26,792 bases of DNA from Christensenella sp. UBA4626 (GTDB lineage Bacteria > Bacillota > Clostridia > Christensenellales > UBA1242), in NCBI GenBank assembly GCA_002406115.1, contig DHNC01000026.1, positions 1 through 26,792 on the forward strand, read 5' to 3'. How positions within the stretch are numbered: the first letter of the stretch is position 1; each line of letters begins with the position of its first letter. Below, one piece after another: positions 1 through 13,600 of this stretch. A model generated the notes under the pieces. The model ran no database searches and had not been told where the DNA came from. It worked only from the letters and a program-made list of their open reading frames with translations. The position numbers were made by a program, and so were the translations under genes.

Positions 1-56
1 AATTGATTGATTTATTTATTTTTAATTTCTGTTTTTATATTTTTATTATTTTATTT

Positions 57-350
57 TTAAAAATTGCAGCAATCCAATTCAGTTTCTTTGTCTGGTTGCT
101 TTTTTAATGCCAAATATTTTTGCTTTGTACTTTCGCCTCCGTGGATGTGTTTTACACTAAAATTTTGATCCAACAATTTTTTAACTTTTAAATAAAGTGG
201 ATAATTTATATATTTCAACTTAAAACTTAAATCATGATGCACTGTGCTTTTTGGCAATCCAAAAACTTTTGCCGTTGCTCGGATTGTTGTGTTGTTTTTC
301 AATATGTAATAAGCAAGTTCAACTGGGCGTGAATTAGTTATTTCTTTCAT
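57..350 (-). CDS. spoIIID: SpoIIID-type sporulation transcriptional regulator
   Basis: Small DNA-binding regulator of the SpoIIID family, which in Bacillus and Clostridium adjusts mother-cell (sigma-E/sigma-K) gene expression during sporulation. The 97-residue product has a helix-turn-helix around residues 22-42 (TIRATAKVFGLPKSTVHHDL), matching the family pattern of a K/P-STVH recognition helix, and the hallmark HGGESTKQKY near residue 70. Length is normal for the family. The start was set at ATG 350 because AAGGAG lies 6 nt upstream; a TTG six codons further out would overlap that ribosome binding site. The C-terminal tail ends in two adjacent cysteines. It is transcribed toward the left edge, downstream of ttcA but behind that gene's terminator, so it probably has its own promoter. 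A TGTCAA (minus-strand TTGACA) at 394-399 is a possible -35, but I see no convincing -10. Confidence 0.88.
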   Translation of the reverse strand: MKEITNSRPVELAYYILKNNTTIRATAKVFGLPKSTVHHDLSFKLKYINYPLYLKVKKLLDQNFSVKHIHGGESTKQKYLALKKQPDKETELDCCNF

Positions 351-368
351 CTTCAACTCCTTAAACAA

Positions 369-497
369 ACTTATTGCGTTTATTGTAGAAATATGTCAAA
401 AAAGCAAGAAAAATTTTACACACATTTTAATTTTGCTTGATAATAGTGCATTCATTTCTTTTTTTAATTTATATAAATACGTCTACGCAAAATAAAA
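369..497. other. Intergenic region between spoIIID and ttcA
   Basis: AT-rich gap holding the presumed spoIIID control region on the minus strand. Besides a TTGACA (minus strand, 394-399) I see no clear sigma-A -10 at the right distance. A sigma-E promoter is expected from the biology of spoIIID, but I cannot place one convincingly. Confidence 0.4.
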
Positions 498-519
498 AAA
501 GCGACAGGTACGCCGCTTT
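498..519 (-). terminator. Intrinsic terminator of ttcA
   Basis: On the minus strand a hairpin AAAGCG / CGCTTT with a 10-nt loop is followed at once by a run of seven T, 11 nt after the ttcA stop codon. This is the expected form of a rho-independent terminator and separates ttcA from spoIIID. Confidence 0.72.
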
Positions 520-530
520 GTTTATAAAAA

Positions 531-1265
531 CTATTCTTCATCCTTGTTTAAATTATAGTTTAAGGACAACAAATTATATCTTTCAGGGGATAAAATTGCA
601 TTCTCAATCCTTTTGCGAGAGCCTGGGAATTGTTGCTCAATCTTCGACACAAATTCCTTAACATCTTTCCTTTTACTATCGTAATTTGCGGGGCAAATGC
701 TCTTTAAAATAGGGAAATCTTTGCTTGCGTGGATGATTTTGCTTTCCTCGGTTAAAAATAGAGGTCTGATCAAAGTGATTTTGCTGTTTGACATATATGA
801 CATAGGCTGCATTGTGCTTAAACGTCCCTCAAACAACAACGACATAAAGAAAGTTGTAACAACATCTTGTTTGTGGTGTGCTAAAGCCAATTTGTTGCAA
901 CCAAGTTTTTGACAAACTGTGTTTAAAGCACCTCTTCGCATTTTTGCACAAAGCGAGCAAGGATTTTTTTCTTTCCTTATATCAAAAACAATTTTGTTTA
1001 TGTCCGTTTTTTCGATGTGGAGTGGCACGCCAATTTCATCACAAAATTGTTTAAGCCCATCATAACTAATTTCACCCGAATAATTGTCAATAGTCACAGC
1101 ATAAAGGTCAAAATTATACAACCCAAATTTTTTAAAATCTGAAAGTGCTTTTAACAAAACCAAACTATCTTTGCCGCCCGAAACACCAACGGCAATCCTA
1201 TCTCTGTCCTCAATAAGGTTGTATTTTTGAATAGCTTTTCGCATTGTGCTTAAAACTTTTTGCAT
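531..1265 (-). CDS. ttcA: TtcA-family tRNA 2-thiocytidine biosynthesis protein
   Basis: PP-loop ATPase of the TtcA/TilS superfamily; TtcA adenylates and thiolates C32 of certain tRNAs using an iron-sulfur cluster. The 244-residue product shows the P-loop SGGKDS at residues 29-34, a CSLC pair (C103, C106) followed by KMRRG, an ALAHHKQD segment near 127-134, and a third cysteine in SICPANYD (C191). These match the three cluster cysteines of the family, which separates it from TilS. ATG 1265 is preceded by AGGA at a normal spacing. It has its own upstream promoter and downstream terminator and is divergent from the giant gene. TtcA-like proteins are widespread in Clostridia. The exact tRNA position modified cannot be read from sequence. 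Confidence 0.88.
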   Translation of the reverse strand: MQKVLSTMRKAIQKYNLIEDRDRIAVGVSGGKDSLVLLKALSDFKKFGLYNFDLYAVTIDNYSGEISYDGLKQFCDEIGVPLHIEKTDINKIVFDIRKEKNPCSLCAKMRRGALNTVCQKLGCNKLALAHHKQDVVTTFFMSLLFEGRLSTMQPMSYMSNSKITLIRPLFLTEESKIIHASKDFPILKSICPANYDSKRKDVKEFVSKIEQQFPGSRKRIENAILSPERYNLLSLNYNLNKDEE

Positions 1266-1353
1266 ATAAAATTTTCCTCTTAAAACTTCTTGCTTAAAAA
1301 TAATTTAAAATATAATTTCAAAAAAAATTAAAAAATAAATTAAATTTGCAAAA

Positions 1354-1381
1354 ATTATAGCAAAAAATGCTAAAAATGCAA
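1354..1381 (-). promoter_or_regulatory. ttcA promoter (extended -10)
   Basis: On the minus strand TTGCAT (1376-1381) and TATAAT (1354-1359) are 16 bp apart, with TGC immediately before the -10, giving an extended -10. It lies about 90 bp before the ttcA start. Confidence 0.65.
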
Positions 1382-1478
1382 TACTTTTTTAATATTTTTT
1401 AAAAATTATTTAAATTTTTTATTTATTTTGTTTCAAATTTTTTAGCCGCTTATTTAATTGCAGAATAAATATATTTAT

Positions 1479-1507
1479 TTGACTATTTTTGTGTAATTTT
1501 ATATAAT
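1479..1507 (+). promoter_or_regulatory. Promoter of the giant lipoprotein gene
   Basis: TTGACT (1479-1484), a 17-bp spacer and TATAAT (1502-1507) form a near-consensus sigma-A promoter. It sits about 50 bp before the start codon and is divergent from the ttcA promoter in the same AT-rich intergenic region (1266-1553). Confidence 0.8.
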
Positions 1508-1553
1508 AAAATTTATAATTATGTAGAAAATGAGCAAATTAAAGTGAGGGGTT

Positions 1554-1625
1554 ATGAAAAAGAAATTTGTGAACATTCTGTTGATACTTGTAACAATACT
1601 GTCGTGCAGTTTTTTATCCGCGTGC
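1554..1625 (+). other. Lipoprotein signal peptide of the giant protein
   Basis: Residues 1-24: basic n-region (MKKK), hydrophobic h-region and lipobox L21-S22-A23-C24. Lgt and Lsp would lipidate and cleave at C24, tethering the protein to the outer face of the membrane. Confidence 0.85.
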
Positions 1626-4600
1626 GCAGGTAGATACAAGAATATGGAATTTTCTGTCCAGTATGCATTTGTCGATGAAGAAAACAATATCGGTGAATGG
1701 AGTGATGCTGGGCAAACTCTTTCATTAAATTTTGGACATGATAAGGACGAATTAAAGATTGACAAAGACGGCAACTCAAACGTAGTATTTAGGGTGACAA
1801 TCAAAAATGTAAAAGCAAAATACATTGATGACATCATGATTACAGACAGCAATTCTTCCTCCTCAAAAATTGTCAAACAAGGCGACCAGTTTACATTGGA
1901 TATCAGCGGAGCAATGCAAACCACAATTCGCTTTTACGAAACAAAGTCTGGCAAACAATCAACTTTAAGATTGAATATATTTGAAAGTTTGAAATCCCTT
2001 ACTCACAACACAGATTATAAACCAGCACTTGTTGTTGGACAAACTGTAAATTTAAACAACTTGGTGTCAGTTGATGGCACAAGAAGCGTGATTAAATTTG
2101 AGCCAGCAGGCACAAACCAAACAAAAGTAAATTTCAAAGTGGCTGAAATAGGTTATTACGATGATGACGGTGTATGGCACACAACTCAGGATGGTAATAA
2201 CCTTGGCTCATACATTGAAATTGACGACGACAATAACCTTACAGTTGAATCTGCATATCCAGTTGGCAGCCCAATAATTAGAATTCAAGCAACATCTGAT
2301 GCTCACCAAGTTGAGGATGACACAATTTCAACTAAATTTGATTTGTACGTTGTTGACGCCTTACAGACAGCGGGGAACACTTTTTCACCAGTTATAAAAG
2401 AAGTGGGAAGCGCAAGCCAAAGTTCTTTAAGCGAAAAAACCCTTTATGTGAATGATGAGGAAAACCACGGCGACCAAACAAAAGTGGAAGTTAGTTTTGA
2501 CATCAATTCAATATACTTGGCAGCTGCAGGGAAGAAAGGTGTAAGGACTGCGGACGGCAACTACGCAAAATATAAAGTTTATGCATACGTGGACGGCACA
2601 AAAGTTGACCTTGACAATTATGTAAGTTTAAACGGCATAATGTTGCAACAAACCAAAATCAGCGACACATCTATCGAATGCCAAATCACTGCGGACAAAA
2701 ATAGTTATGTGCAATATAAGACCAACAAAATCAAATTTGCTTTGGGCATTGTTGGCTTGGATTTTGTGGGGGCAGAACCAGAATATAGTTCTGAACTCAA
2801 CATAACAAAACGCAATGTTGTGACTGCAATCACTTTGAATGATTTGACAAGCGAAAGTTTTAGTGTTGGCAAAATTTATTCAACAAATGCAGTTGAAAGC
2901 AACGATTTAAGTTTGCGTTTGGATGTTTCTCCGGGCGATAGTTCAACACACTCCATCCTTATTTCTGCAACCGAAAACATTGCTTTGTACGATAGATATG
3001 GCAGAGCATTGACCCAAATGGAACAAGGTGTGACCGAAAATGGAAAAACTTACACATATTCAGTTTTAAACGGCGAAACCATAAGGGTGAACTTCAAGTC
3101 AAAAACAGCAAACACAGAAAATCAGTCAATCAGTTTTGCAACAATTAAAAAGGTTGATGCAACAGACGGTTATGTTTACTACACCTTAAATATCCAAAAG
3201 GTTGTCACAGCGGACAAATTTGAACTTTACGAAGCCAATCCAAACGATGATAAAACTTCGGAAGATAGGGTCAACAAAACAATGCTTGTTGATGCGGCAA
3301 GGACTTCAAGCATTTACTTAAAAGTTGTGTATTCTGGCGACAGTCTTGCCCTTGATACAATCAATCTGACTTTGCCGGCAAACAGTGCTTTTGCTTTCAA
3401 TAACAACACAAAGTCAATCAACCTTGGCGATGACTTTACAAATGCCGGTATAACTCGTATTTCTCAAAAGACAGCAGTTGGCGGCAATGAAAACAATGCT
3501 TATTACGATATTTATCGCATACCAGTTCAAGCCAGCCAACAAGCCAGCGAGGCGGCATTTACAGTTGCTGCAAGTAATGGTCAAAATTCTTTGTTTGACG
3601 CTCAAATGCTTTTAAAAAGCGTGTTTGTGGCAAGTTCAGATGATTTTGAAATCAAAACCGAAGGTCAAAACATCTTCGATTTGACAAGCAAAACATCTGG
3701 CGCAGAGGAAGGCGAAACAGCACAGGAAACTTTGTATGCAATCATAAACAATCCAAACATCAAAAGCGAATTGCACTTTGGACAAACAATTTCAAATCAA
3801 TTTGTTCAAACCACAGTTGCAAATGTTAAATTGACAAAAACATCACAAAATTCCAACGCAGTTTCATACACCGCTTTGGGTGCATTCGGCAAAACAAACA
3901 AATATCAAATTTATGGCGTTCAAGGCGACCAAATTGTGGCTTTTGCTGCGGAAATTACATATTATGCAAACGAAAATGGCGTCATCACTGAAAAAACTGC
4001 AACAATCAACTTTAAAGTCGCAGTGTTCAACAGCGTTTCAGACATAAACTTGGCATTCTCATCATCCAGCAGAAGTGAAATTGTTTACATAAACGCCAAC
4101 TATCCAGCCGCTGCAACAACAAATCTTCGCTATTCTGCAACAAGTGCCAACGGCATTCCATCTTCATCAATTGAGGGATATACTGCCACAAATGTCAACC
4201 AAATCAAATTTAGCGCTTATGGTAGAACCGATTGCGTTGAATTTTACGTTGGCGGCACAAAAATCGAAAATAATGATTACCTTTCAGGTTTGAGCGGGGA
4301 AATCACTGTTAAATTGATAAAGAAACCAGAAGGAACTCCACAATACGTTTCCGTAACTTTGACCGCATACAATTTTGGTAACGAAATGCCAATATCAAAA
4401 ACAATAACAATCAATTTTGGCAGTTACACTCCATCTTCAAGCATCGAATTAAGTTCAGCGGATAAACTTTCGGATGACGAAACCACTTTGGTGAACGAAG
4501 ACGGCAATGCAAATTTGTATTTGTCATTCTTAAATGTTGCAGACAACAACGGTGAAGCCAAAGCAAAATTTAAAGCGCAAGTAACTTACGCAAACTCAAA

Positions 4601-7600
4601 TGCAATAAAATATGACGACATTGATTACACTCTTTACGAAATCCAATTGAACGACGACGGCACACCATATCTCGTCAACAATAAATTAAGTTTGCTTGAA
4701 GTTTCAAAGCAACGCCTTACAGTCAGCATTGACAAAACAAGCAATCTTGTAACCATTTCGGCAAGGAAAAACCTTGGTGGAGGCAGGTTTGTGTTGAGGA
4801 TGTTTGCGTTGGATTCTTATGGATATGACGAAACAACCAAAACAAACAGATATAAAAACCAAATTGACGTGTTTGTTACAATTTCTGACGGTTCTGTAAA
4901 GGCAAAATATAGGATTGAAACATCAAAAGATTTTGAAAACATCAAAAACAATTTGTCAGCAAACTATGTTTTGGCAAAAGATATTTCAATTTCAGATTTC
5001 ACAACTCTTGGCAATTTCTCAGGCGTGCTAATTGGCAAAGACTTCAAACTTTCAACAACTGAAAGTGTTAGCGAAACTTTGCGTAGTTTAACAATCGAAA
5101 TAGGCAAACAAGCAGACTCAACCGACAACGCATTCTTCGGTGTGTTTGCCCGCCTTACTGACCAAGCAGAGATAAGTGATTTGGTGTTGAATGTTTCGTT
5201 TAAAGAAAATATCGCTATTGCTCAAACTCAAACAAGCTATGCCGTTTATATCGGCGGTTTGGCAGGCTCAATTGATAAAAACGTAACGATAAAAAATGTT
5301 ACATTCAATGTGGATTTCACCAATTTGAAATTTGTAAGCGGCAACACTCTTTCCTCAGATATTTATCTTGGCGGTGTGGCTGGCGAAATGGCGGCAAACC
5401 TTGACGTTTCAACTTCAAATGTCACCACAAAAGGCAAAATCCAATCTTCATACAACACATCGAATAAATACTTGCACATCGGCGGCGTTGCCGGCAAGTT
5501 GACAGGCTCAATCAAGGGTGGATTTACGACGCTTGAAGATTTGACTTTCAAATATGACGTGGGTGTGAATTTGGTTGTGGAAAATGTGGATAACACAAAA
5601 TCTTATGTCAAAATCGGTGGCGTTGCAGCCTTGGCAGAACAGGAAAGCAAAATCGAAAATGTGATTTTGATGGGCGGAATTGATTTAAGTGGTCTTTCAG
5701 CAAATGGCTTACTTGGTGGCGTTGCGGCTGAGGCAAAAGGCGCAACAATCAGCGGAGTAATGCTTTTGGGCGTAAATTTGATTGCTGACAATCAAGACAA
5801 CGCTAACTTGGCAGTTGGTGGCGTTTTGGGCAGCAGTGAAAGTTCAAAAGTTGAAAACACCAAATTTATATCATTCAAATTTGAAGACATGATTAGCATG
5901 GGCATTGTGTTTGAGAGCGGCAAAGCATATGGTCAAATTTCAAATAAATATGGCACAGTTGCGGGCGTGATTGCAAACTCAGACGCCGAAAGTGAAATAA
6001 CTGCAACAAGTGTGGAAAACTATGTAAAAGACACCACTTTAAAAGATAGCACAACAAGACATTTTATGCTTATAGGTTCAACCGCATACGGCATTTCTAA
6101 TTTAGGAAAAATTAGTCAGTCTTATGTTTCTGGCAACATCCAAGCCGATACAGTTTATACAACCTCAAAAGGCACATCTCAAACCGACACTTACTTTATT
6201 GGTCGTGTTGAAAAGTTGACAAAAAATGAAACTGAATTGTCTTTGACAGAAAATGCAACTTACAGCGTGATTTATGACGATACAAATTTGTCAATCAAAA
6301 AGGCTGGAGAAACTGTCGATATTTCCATCTATTTTACAGCAGAAGAAAAGTTGGCTGATGGTGAAAATGGCTATGGCTACTATAGTAAAAATGACCCAAC
6401 AAGCAAAATCACAGATAAAAACTACATTGTTAGTGCAGACAAACCTGCGTACAAGAAGATTACTTTTGATAAAGACAAGTGGGAAACCGATTGGGCGCTT
6501 GGTGAAAATTGGTTGTTGGGTGAGTCATACAACACATTAAAAATTGATGAATTTAATTTATACTTCCCATATTTAAATGGTGTTTACACAATCATCCCAA
6601 CTGACTTGACAACAGACTTGAATGAGGACAATATTGCGAGCATAAAATCCTTGTATATTTCAGATTTCACCAAGAATGAGGATATTGACAATATTATTGA
6701 ACACAAAATCACTGAGACTGTTATTATAAACTATTATAATGATGTTAAAAATCCTCTTAATAATATAAACTTGAACACTTATTATCTTGCCAACGATGAT
6801 AAAAATAACATCAAAGGCATTGTGACACTTAAAAAAGTGCCGGAAAATGCAGTTGGTGGTGTTATATACAAAATTTTGAAAGGCAACAACTATGCATCAA
6901 TTGTGGAAAACGAGAAAATTTATTTCAAAGGTGTAACAGGCGGCAATGACTATATTTTGGTTAAGGCATATTCTCCATTCAATCCAGACGCTTGCGACTA
7001 TTTCTTGATTTACACTCAAATTTGGTATAGCGACATCACAATCTCTGGCTCGGGCGTTGAAAAAGGCGCAGAGGCCAATTCATATAATTTGACCGTTTAC
7101 AAGGGCTTGACAAACATGGAACTTGAAATCGCCAGCGAAAATGTTAAAGGCGACACAGTGTATAAATCCTTGTTTGATGTGGATAACATTCAAGATTTCA
7201 TCACAATTGACTACACCTCAAACGATGAAAATGCTTTAACAATAGCAAAAGGCAACATATTCAACAAATTCAATCTGTCAACCAACGATACCATTGTCAA
7301 CCAAACTGTTAAATTGACATTTAGTGTAAAACTCAACTTGACAAAATACTTTGGCTCAGATTTGTATCCTCAAATAAACAAAGAAGATCAATGTCTCACA
7401 TTGGCAACCAAAACTTTGGAAGTTTCCATCAGTGAAACAGCAACAGACCTTGTGTTTGATACCGACCATTTGATGGGGCAATCTGGCGATACATTTGTTA
7501 TCAACGCAACTTTGTACACTGAATATATTAACAATTCTCAATCGGACGGTGTTTCCGACGTAAAATTGGAAGCAATAACATCTAACACAGTTCAATTTGA

Positions 7601-10600
7601 CGAATCAAATCACGATACAATAATCATGACATTTGAACAAACTGGTGACAAAACCGAATATGACCGTTTGATTGAACAAACTAAGGTAGTACAATTTATC
7701 CCACAATTGTTTGACATCAAAGTGACAAACACATTTAACAAAAACCTCAAAACTTATTCTTATCAAATTTCTTTAAGCCTTAAAGATGAATATAATTATA
7801 GGTATTTAACAAGCAGTATAAGTTTTAATATTAAGATATACGCAAAAACAAATTCCAGCATTGACGGTGGCGGGGCAATCGTTTTGCAAATCAATCCAAC
7901 CACATTGTCTTCTGGCATTGTGATGAACAATTATGCAGCTTCAGATGCTACATCATGGGGTAACTACACTCACTTGATTACTTCAAGCCAAGTGGAAACT
8001 GCAAACATCACTCCGGGCGGCTTAGGCGGCGTTTTGGTTGTTAAGTTGCAACCAAGTTACGCATATATCAAGCAGGCAACCATTAAGAGTAGCGAATTGT
8101 TTGTGCCAAGCATAAACGAAAATGTTAAAGTTCGTTTTGAACAACTTGTGTACCACTCAGGGCTTGGAAAGTACATCAGCATCACTCCAAGCAACAATCC
8201 AACCGAAGACGGCATGGGTATCGAACTTAAATTTGTGACATCTACAAGCAACGGGGTAGATTACACCTACGACGGCACTATATATATGCATATTGTGTTG
8301 GATAAAAAGTTCAGCGGTTTGGCAGATGAAATCCGCTTGACACTTGATGTTACAAATGCTGACGACACACATATTGTAAAAACAAAATCCCTTATAACAG
8401 ACTTTTTGCCAGGCGTAAATTTGTCTTATGACGAAACGCTTAAGACAACGGCAAAAATTGGTGAAGAAAATGTCAGCGGTTATCTCATCCAACAATTTAC
8501 AACTGACAACATAGTAACACTCAAAATTTATGGCTACCAATTTAACAAAGACCCAATGGTTAATATTAAATATTTGGATGGAAATGGCGTTGGTTTGGGT
8601 ATCGGCTACGAATGGAAGGACACCTACAAAAACTTAACACCAAATGAGGATGGATCTTATACCATAAGATTGGCAATCAACATGAAGAACAATATCACTC
8701 AACCATTTAGGGTTGATGTGACATTAGGTTTAAGCCAAAACATGGAAGAAGTGAGTGAAACAGCTTCAATTGTATTCTTCCCAACCGACTATATTTTGGA
8801 TACGGAAAACACCAAGTTCGACTTTGGCTCAACATTGAGTTTGGCAATAAATCAATCTCGTGACTTTAACTTCTCGTTTGCAACACACAACAAAAATCTG
8901 GATAGTTCAAACGAAATTTACGCAAGATTGCTTGAAGGTTTGAATGGCGAAAATAATTCAGAAAAAGTTAGTGCACTTAAAAAACAATTTTCGTACGTAC
9001 TTGACAGCACTGGAACGATTTCATACTTTAATGAAAACAGCAATTATTTTGATGTGTTCACCACCAACTACGGTTCAGGCGAAGAAAATCAAACATATTT
9101 GCGTTTGACCGCAAAAGGCAATTTTGACACAAAAGTCAACTTCAAATTAAATTACGGCTACGTGTTCAACGACAAAACAAACACATTTGAATTGAAATTT
9201 GGCACAAATGATACAATAATGTATCCACATGTGTTGAACATCAACTTCGACATGAGTTTCTTCACAGCAACAACACGTCAAACTGCGTTTGCAATCAGCA
9301 GTGCGGATCAAATGTTTGATGCAAACGGCAATTGTATTTTGGGTGAAGGTCAAAATTATGTTTTGACAAACGACATCACCGTCGAACTTGCAAAACCAAT
9401 CACAACAGCAATCGGAAGTTTGGACGGCAACAACAAAATCATTAAAATCAACGACTTTGTTGTGGACAACAGTTCAGAAGCAACCGGCTATTATGGCTTG
9501 TTTGCAACTGTAAGCGAAAACACTTTGCTTTATAACGTTGTTGTAGATTATTCCAATTTCAGAGCAACCAAAAACAATCAATTGGTTTTAGCTTACGAAA
9601 ATATCAACGATATTGTATTTGGTGGCTTGGCAGCGGTCAACAATGGTCTTATCTATAACTGCGATGTTGTCAACACTTCCGCTCAAACAAAAGAAATCAA
9701 CTTGCTTGTGAACGACAGTCAAAACACAAGCATCACTTTTGGTGGTTTGGTTGGCATCAACAACGGAACAATTACAAACAGCCGTGTTGGACGCAGCAGC
9801 TTTACAAAAATCATCGCAAATGATTATAGTCAAACCTCATCGACACTTACATTTGGTGGACTTAACTTTGTTGTGGGCAACCGCACAATTGACGCAGGTC
9901 AAGGTTTCAAATCCTTGATTGGCGGCTTTGTTGGCGTAAACAACTCAGACAAAGCAATTTCAAGTTCTTATGTGGTAAACACAAGTTTGTACACATATTC
10001 AACAAACGAAGAGTCCAAAATTGCAGGTTTTGTTGCAGAAAACTCTGGCAAAATCGCATATTCATACGTTAAAGCGTTGGAAAGCACAGTAAGCAGCAAC
10101 AATCCTTTCTCAACAGGTGCACACGTGGCAGCTTTTGCGGACGGAAATATTGCAGGCTTTGTTTACGACAACCTTTCCGGCGGCTCAATCACAAATTCTT
10201 TTGCAAACACTGAACTTATTTCTAAATCAGCCTTTATGGCAGGTTTTGTGTTCCGCAACAACAGCGGGGCAACCGTTGCTCAATGTTATGCGGCTTGTAC
10301 ATTCACAAACCAAAACCGTGATTCAGGTTTGCAAATCTCACCAGAACAACCATTCGTCGGGGCGGACACAACTGGCTCGTTATCCAACGGCGTAATGGAA
10401 AATTGTTACTGGTACAAAGACACAACAAAACAAAAATTCATTTTGGTGGAAACTGACCAACCACAAGCAACAGGTTTGAATGCAACCAACTTTGCAGATT
10501 CAACAAACTTGGTCAACTTTGTGTTTGTGCTCAGCAACAGCAAAAATGATAGAGATCAAGGCGTTTGGTCTTACTACGACAATCAAGGCAAAGCGGTTAA

Positions 10601-13600
10601 ACTTCCAGAACTTTCACTTGCAAACAATGTTTCACACTCTTATAGGTACGAAACTGGCACAAACGAAACCGAAGACGGCGTGGTTTCAACATACACCTAT
10701 GCAACAAAGTTCAACTTGGGCACAAAAAACAACCCTCAAATCATCAGTTCAGTTCAAGAGTTTAACGAAGTGTTCACAAGCGGAAAGAAAACTGAAAATA
10801 ACAACAAAACCAAATTTACTGGTTATGTAAGATTTATTCAAGACATTGACTTTGCTAACGACAAAACAATCATTCAAACACGTAGAAATTTTGTCCTTGG
10901 TGGAGATGCAACTGACGATAACGTTGTGTCTGGCAGTGAAACCAGCATCGACGGCAACGGTATGTCAATCAGCAATATCTACCTTGACGTGGGCGAGGAT
11001 TCGGAAACAAGCGTTGGTTTGTTTGCGGAAATCAATCGAGCATACATCAAAAACTTGGATTTAAACTTCTCACAAGGCGCATTTAGTACTGCAAACTCAA
11101 TCTACTCTGGCGGTTTGGCAGGCAAAATCAGCGATTCTGTCATTGTAAACATCAGTTTGGACGGTGTAAACACAACTATCCAAGGCGCAAACTTGGTTGG
11201 CGGTTTGGCAGGGCTTATAAAAGGTCAAAGTTTAATCTATGGCGTTGCTTCAAATTTGAGTGTTTCCACAACAATGGCAAACACAACAAAATTGTATAAT
11301 AGTGCGGACATGGCATCCGGCGGCGACCTTTATGCAAGGACTTTGTCATATGCGGGCGGCATCGCAGGTGTTGTGGATTTGGAAAATCGTTCTTACGCAA
11401 ATGAAGGATACAACTTCTCATATCTTTACATCAACGACAATGTTGCAAGCAGTTCAAGTTTAAGCATCCATGCAGATTTTGCGGGCGGTATTGCAGGTTA
11501 TGTTGGCAAAAATGTCAAAGCACTTCGTTTGAGTTTCAGCGTGGCAGAAAACAATAATATCTATGGTCAAAACGCAGCAGGCGGCTTGTTTGCGGCAAGT
11601 ATCGGTGCGAGCGTGGAGGCTTCAAAAGTTAGTGCCCCTGACACAGAGGACGAGCAATTTAAATATGACAGCACATTTGCAAACTACATACTCAATCTCG
11701 GTCAAGACAAAAACAGTTTGGATAAAGAAAATATTGGCAACACATCCCTCATCACATCGTATAGATTTGGTGGCGGCTTGATTGGTATAAGCGTAGGTAG
11801 TTCAATCTTCTCATGTTACAGCAAGGCAAGTTTCGATGCTGGCGTCAACATCGGCGGCTTGATTGGCGTTGACGTGCATTCAAGCAACAACTTCAACTAT
11901 GCAGTTTCTTATATCAACTTTGATAGTCCAACCAAAATGGCAAAACTTGAAACAATCGGCGGCTTGATTGGTATTGCAGAAGATGAATCAACAAGCAAAG
12001 ATTATGGTCAGATTTTCAGAAGCCTTGAAAAGACAAAGGGCAATCAAAGCTTTACTTTCTCAACAATCCTTGTTGATGATGAAAAAGCAGCGATTGTGAA
12101 TAATAGAGACGATATCAAAATCGGTTACTTTATTGGTGAAGATAAAGTCATTTCTCACACAGTGTCACAATCTTACATCGGCACAATTGGCTACACAAAC
12201 TTTAAATCAAACAGCAACAACACAATCGGTACAGTTACAAAAGAAATGTCAAAACTTTATGATTTAACTGTTCCTTCCGTGCAATTGTCAACATACAACG
12301 ACATCTTCTCAATCTGGGATGCAAAATACTGGAATTTGGACACTCATAGTAGGTTCTTCCCACTTTTGACAGACGAACGTGACGAAAATTACGAAATCAT
12401 CAAAGATGTCAACGATATGTACAAACTTAAAAACAATCCATCAGGCAGTTTTAAAGTTATTGATGACATAAACATGGAAAAATTTGTTGGCAGCGACAAT
12501 TATGTGTTCGACTTTGAATTTAGCGGCGTTTTGGTTGGCGAAAAACCAGATGGTTCAACACCAGTCATCTTCAATTTGAATGTAAAAACAACTAATGGCG
12601 AAAATGCAGGTTTGTTTAAGTCAACAAACAATGCAAGATTTAGGAATTTGGAATTCTCTTGGAAGGAAAATGGCGTCGGATATGCTGGCAGCGACACAAA
12701 TTCAGGTGGAAAATCAATCGGGATATTCTCAGGATTCAGCCATTTAGATAAAAATTCAAACATCAGTGCAGTAAATGTGAGCGTCGGCAGAACAACTGTC
12801 AACAATCAAGGCACAAGTGCAAAAGAATTGTTTGCTTCAAATATGACGATCACTGGCTTTGCTGGATTGGTTGCAGATGCAACTGGCACAAACATCTTAA
12901 ATTCTGGTTTCTCAGGTGCAGTTACCGTAAGGGTCAACAACAGTTCAGCCTCCTACATTGGCGGTTTGATTGGCACCGGCAAAACAGAGGATAACGAAGT
13001 GGAAAACACTTTAGGCATCAGCAGCAGTGCGGTGGGCAGTTTGCAAAATACATCTTTTGATTTCACATTGGTTGAAAAAAGCCAACAATCACAAACAAGC
13101 GGTCAGTTAGATATTGGCTTGTTGGCAGGCAGCTTATATGAAGCGGCAATTTCCGGCAACGAAATTGGCAACAAATCTTCAAACAAAGCAGTGACATTGA
13201 CAATTAAAAATGAAACAGCTAAGTCATTGCCATCAGAGCCACTCAATGTTTCAAGTTTGGTGGCGGTTGCATCAAATTGTAACATCGAATCCAACACAGT
13301 TAAATCGGGCATAACTTTAAACGGTGATATGAGCAACACAAATGCGGTGGATATCGCTGGTTTGGTGGCAAAATATCAACTCAGTTCAAATAATTCGGGC
13401 AGAACAGTCACTGGCAACCATGCGGATGTGAAAATTGAGTCCAAAATAAGCGGTGTAATCACACGTGCCTCAATCGGTATTGCCGAAGTTGCAACTACAA
13501 ACAAAGTTGAAATGATTCAAAACGTTTTAATCGGCTCGATTGATGTTGTTGGCAATTCATATCTCGGTGGTGCATTGGCTTATGCTTGCAATGGCTCAAA

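Noticed and set aside
437..661. Plus-strand frame overlapping the 3' end of ttcA
   Set aside because: No ribosome binding site, overlaps ttcA and its terminator on the opposite strand, no protein-like motif.
8157..8540. 127-codon minus-strand frame inside the giant gene
   Set aside because: Antisense shadow of the giant frame with Cys/Phe-rich, non-protein-like composition and no ribosome binding site. The same holds for 13855-14238 and the other frames within 1554-21677.
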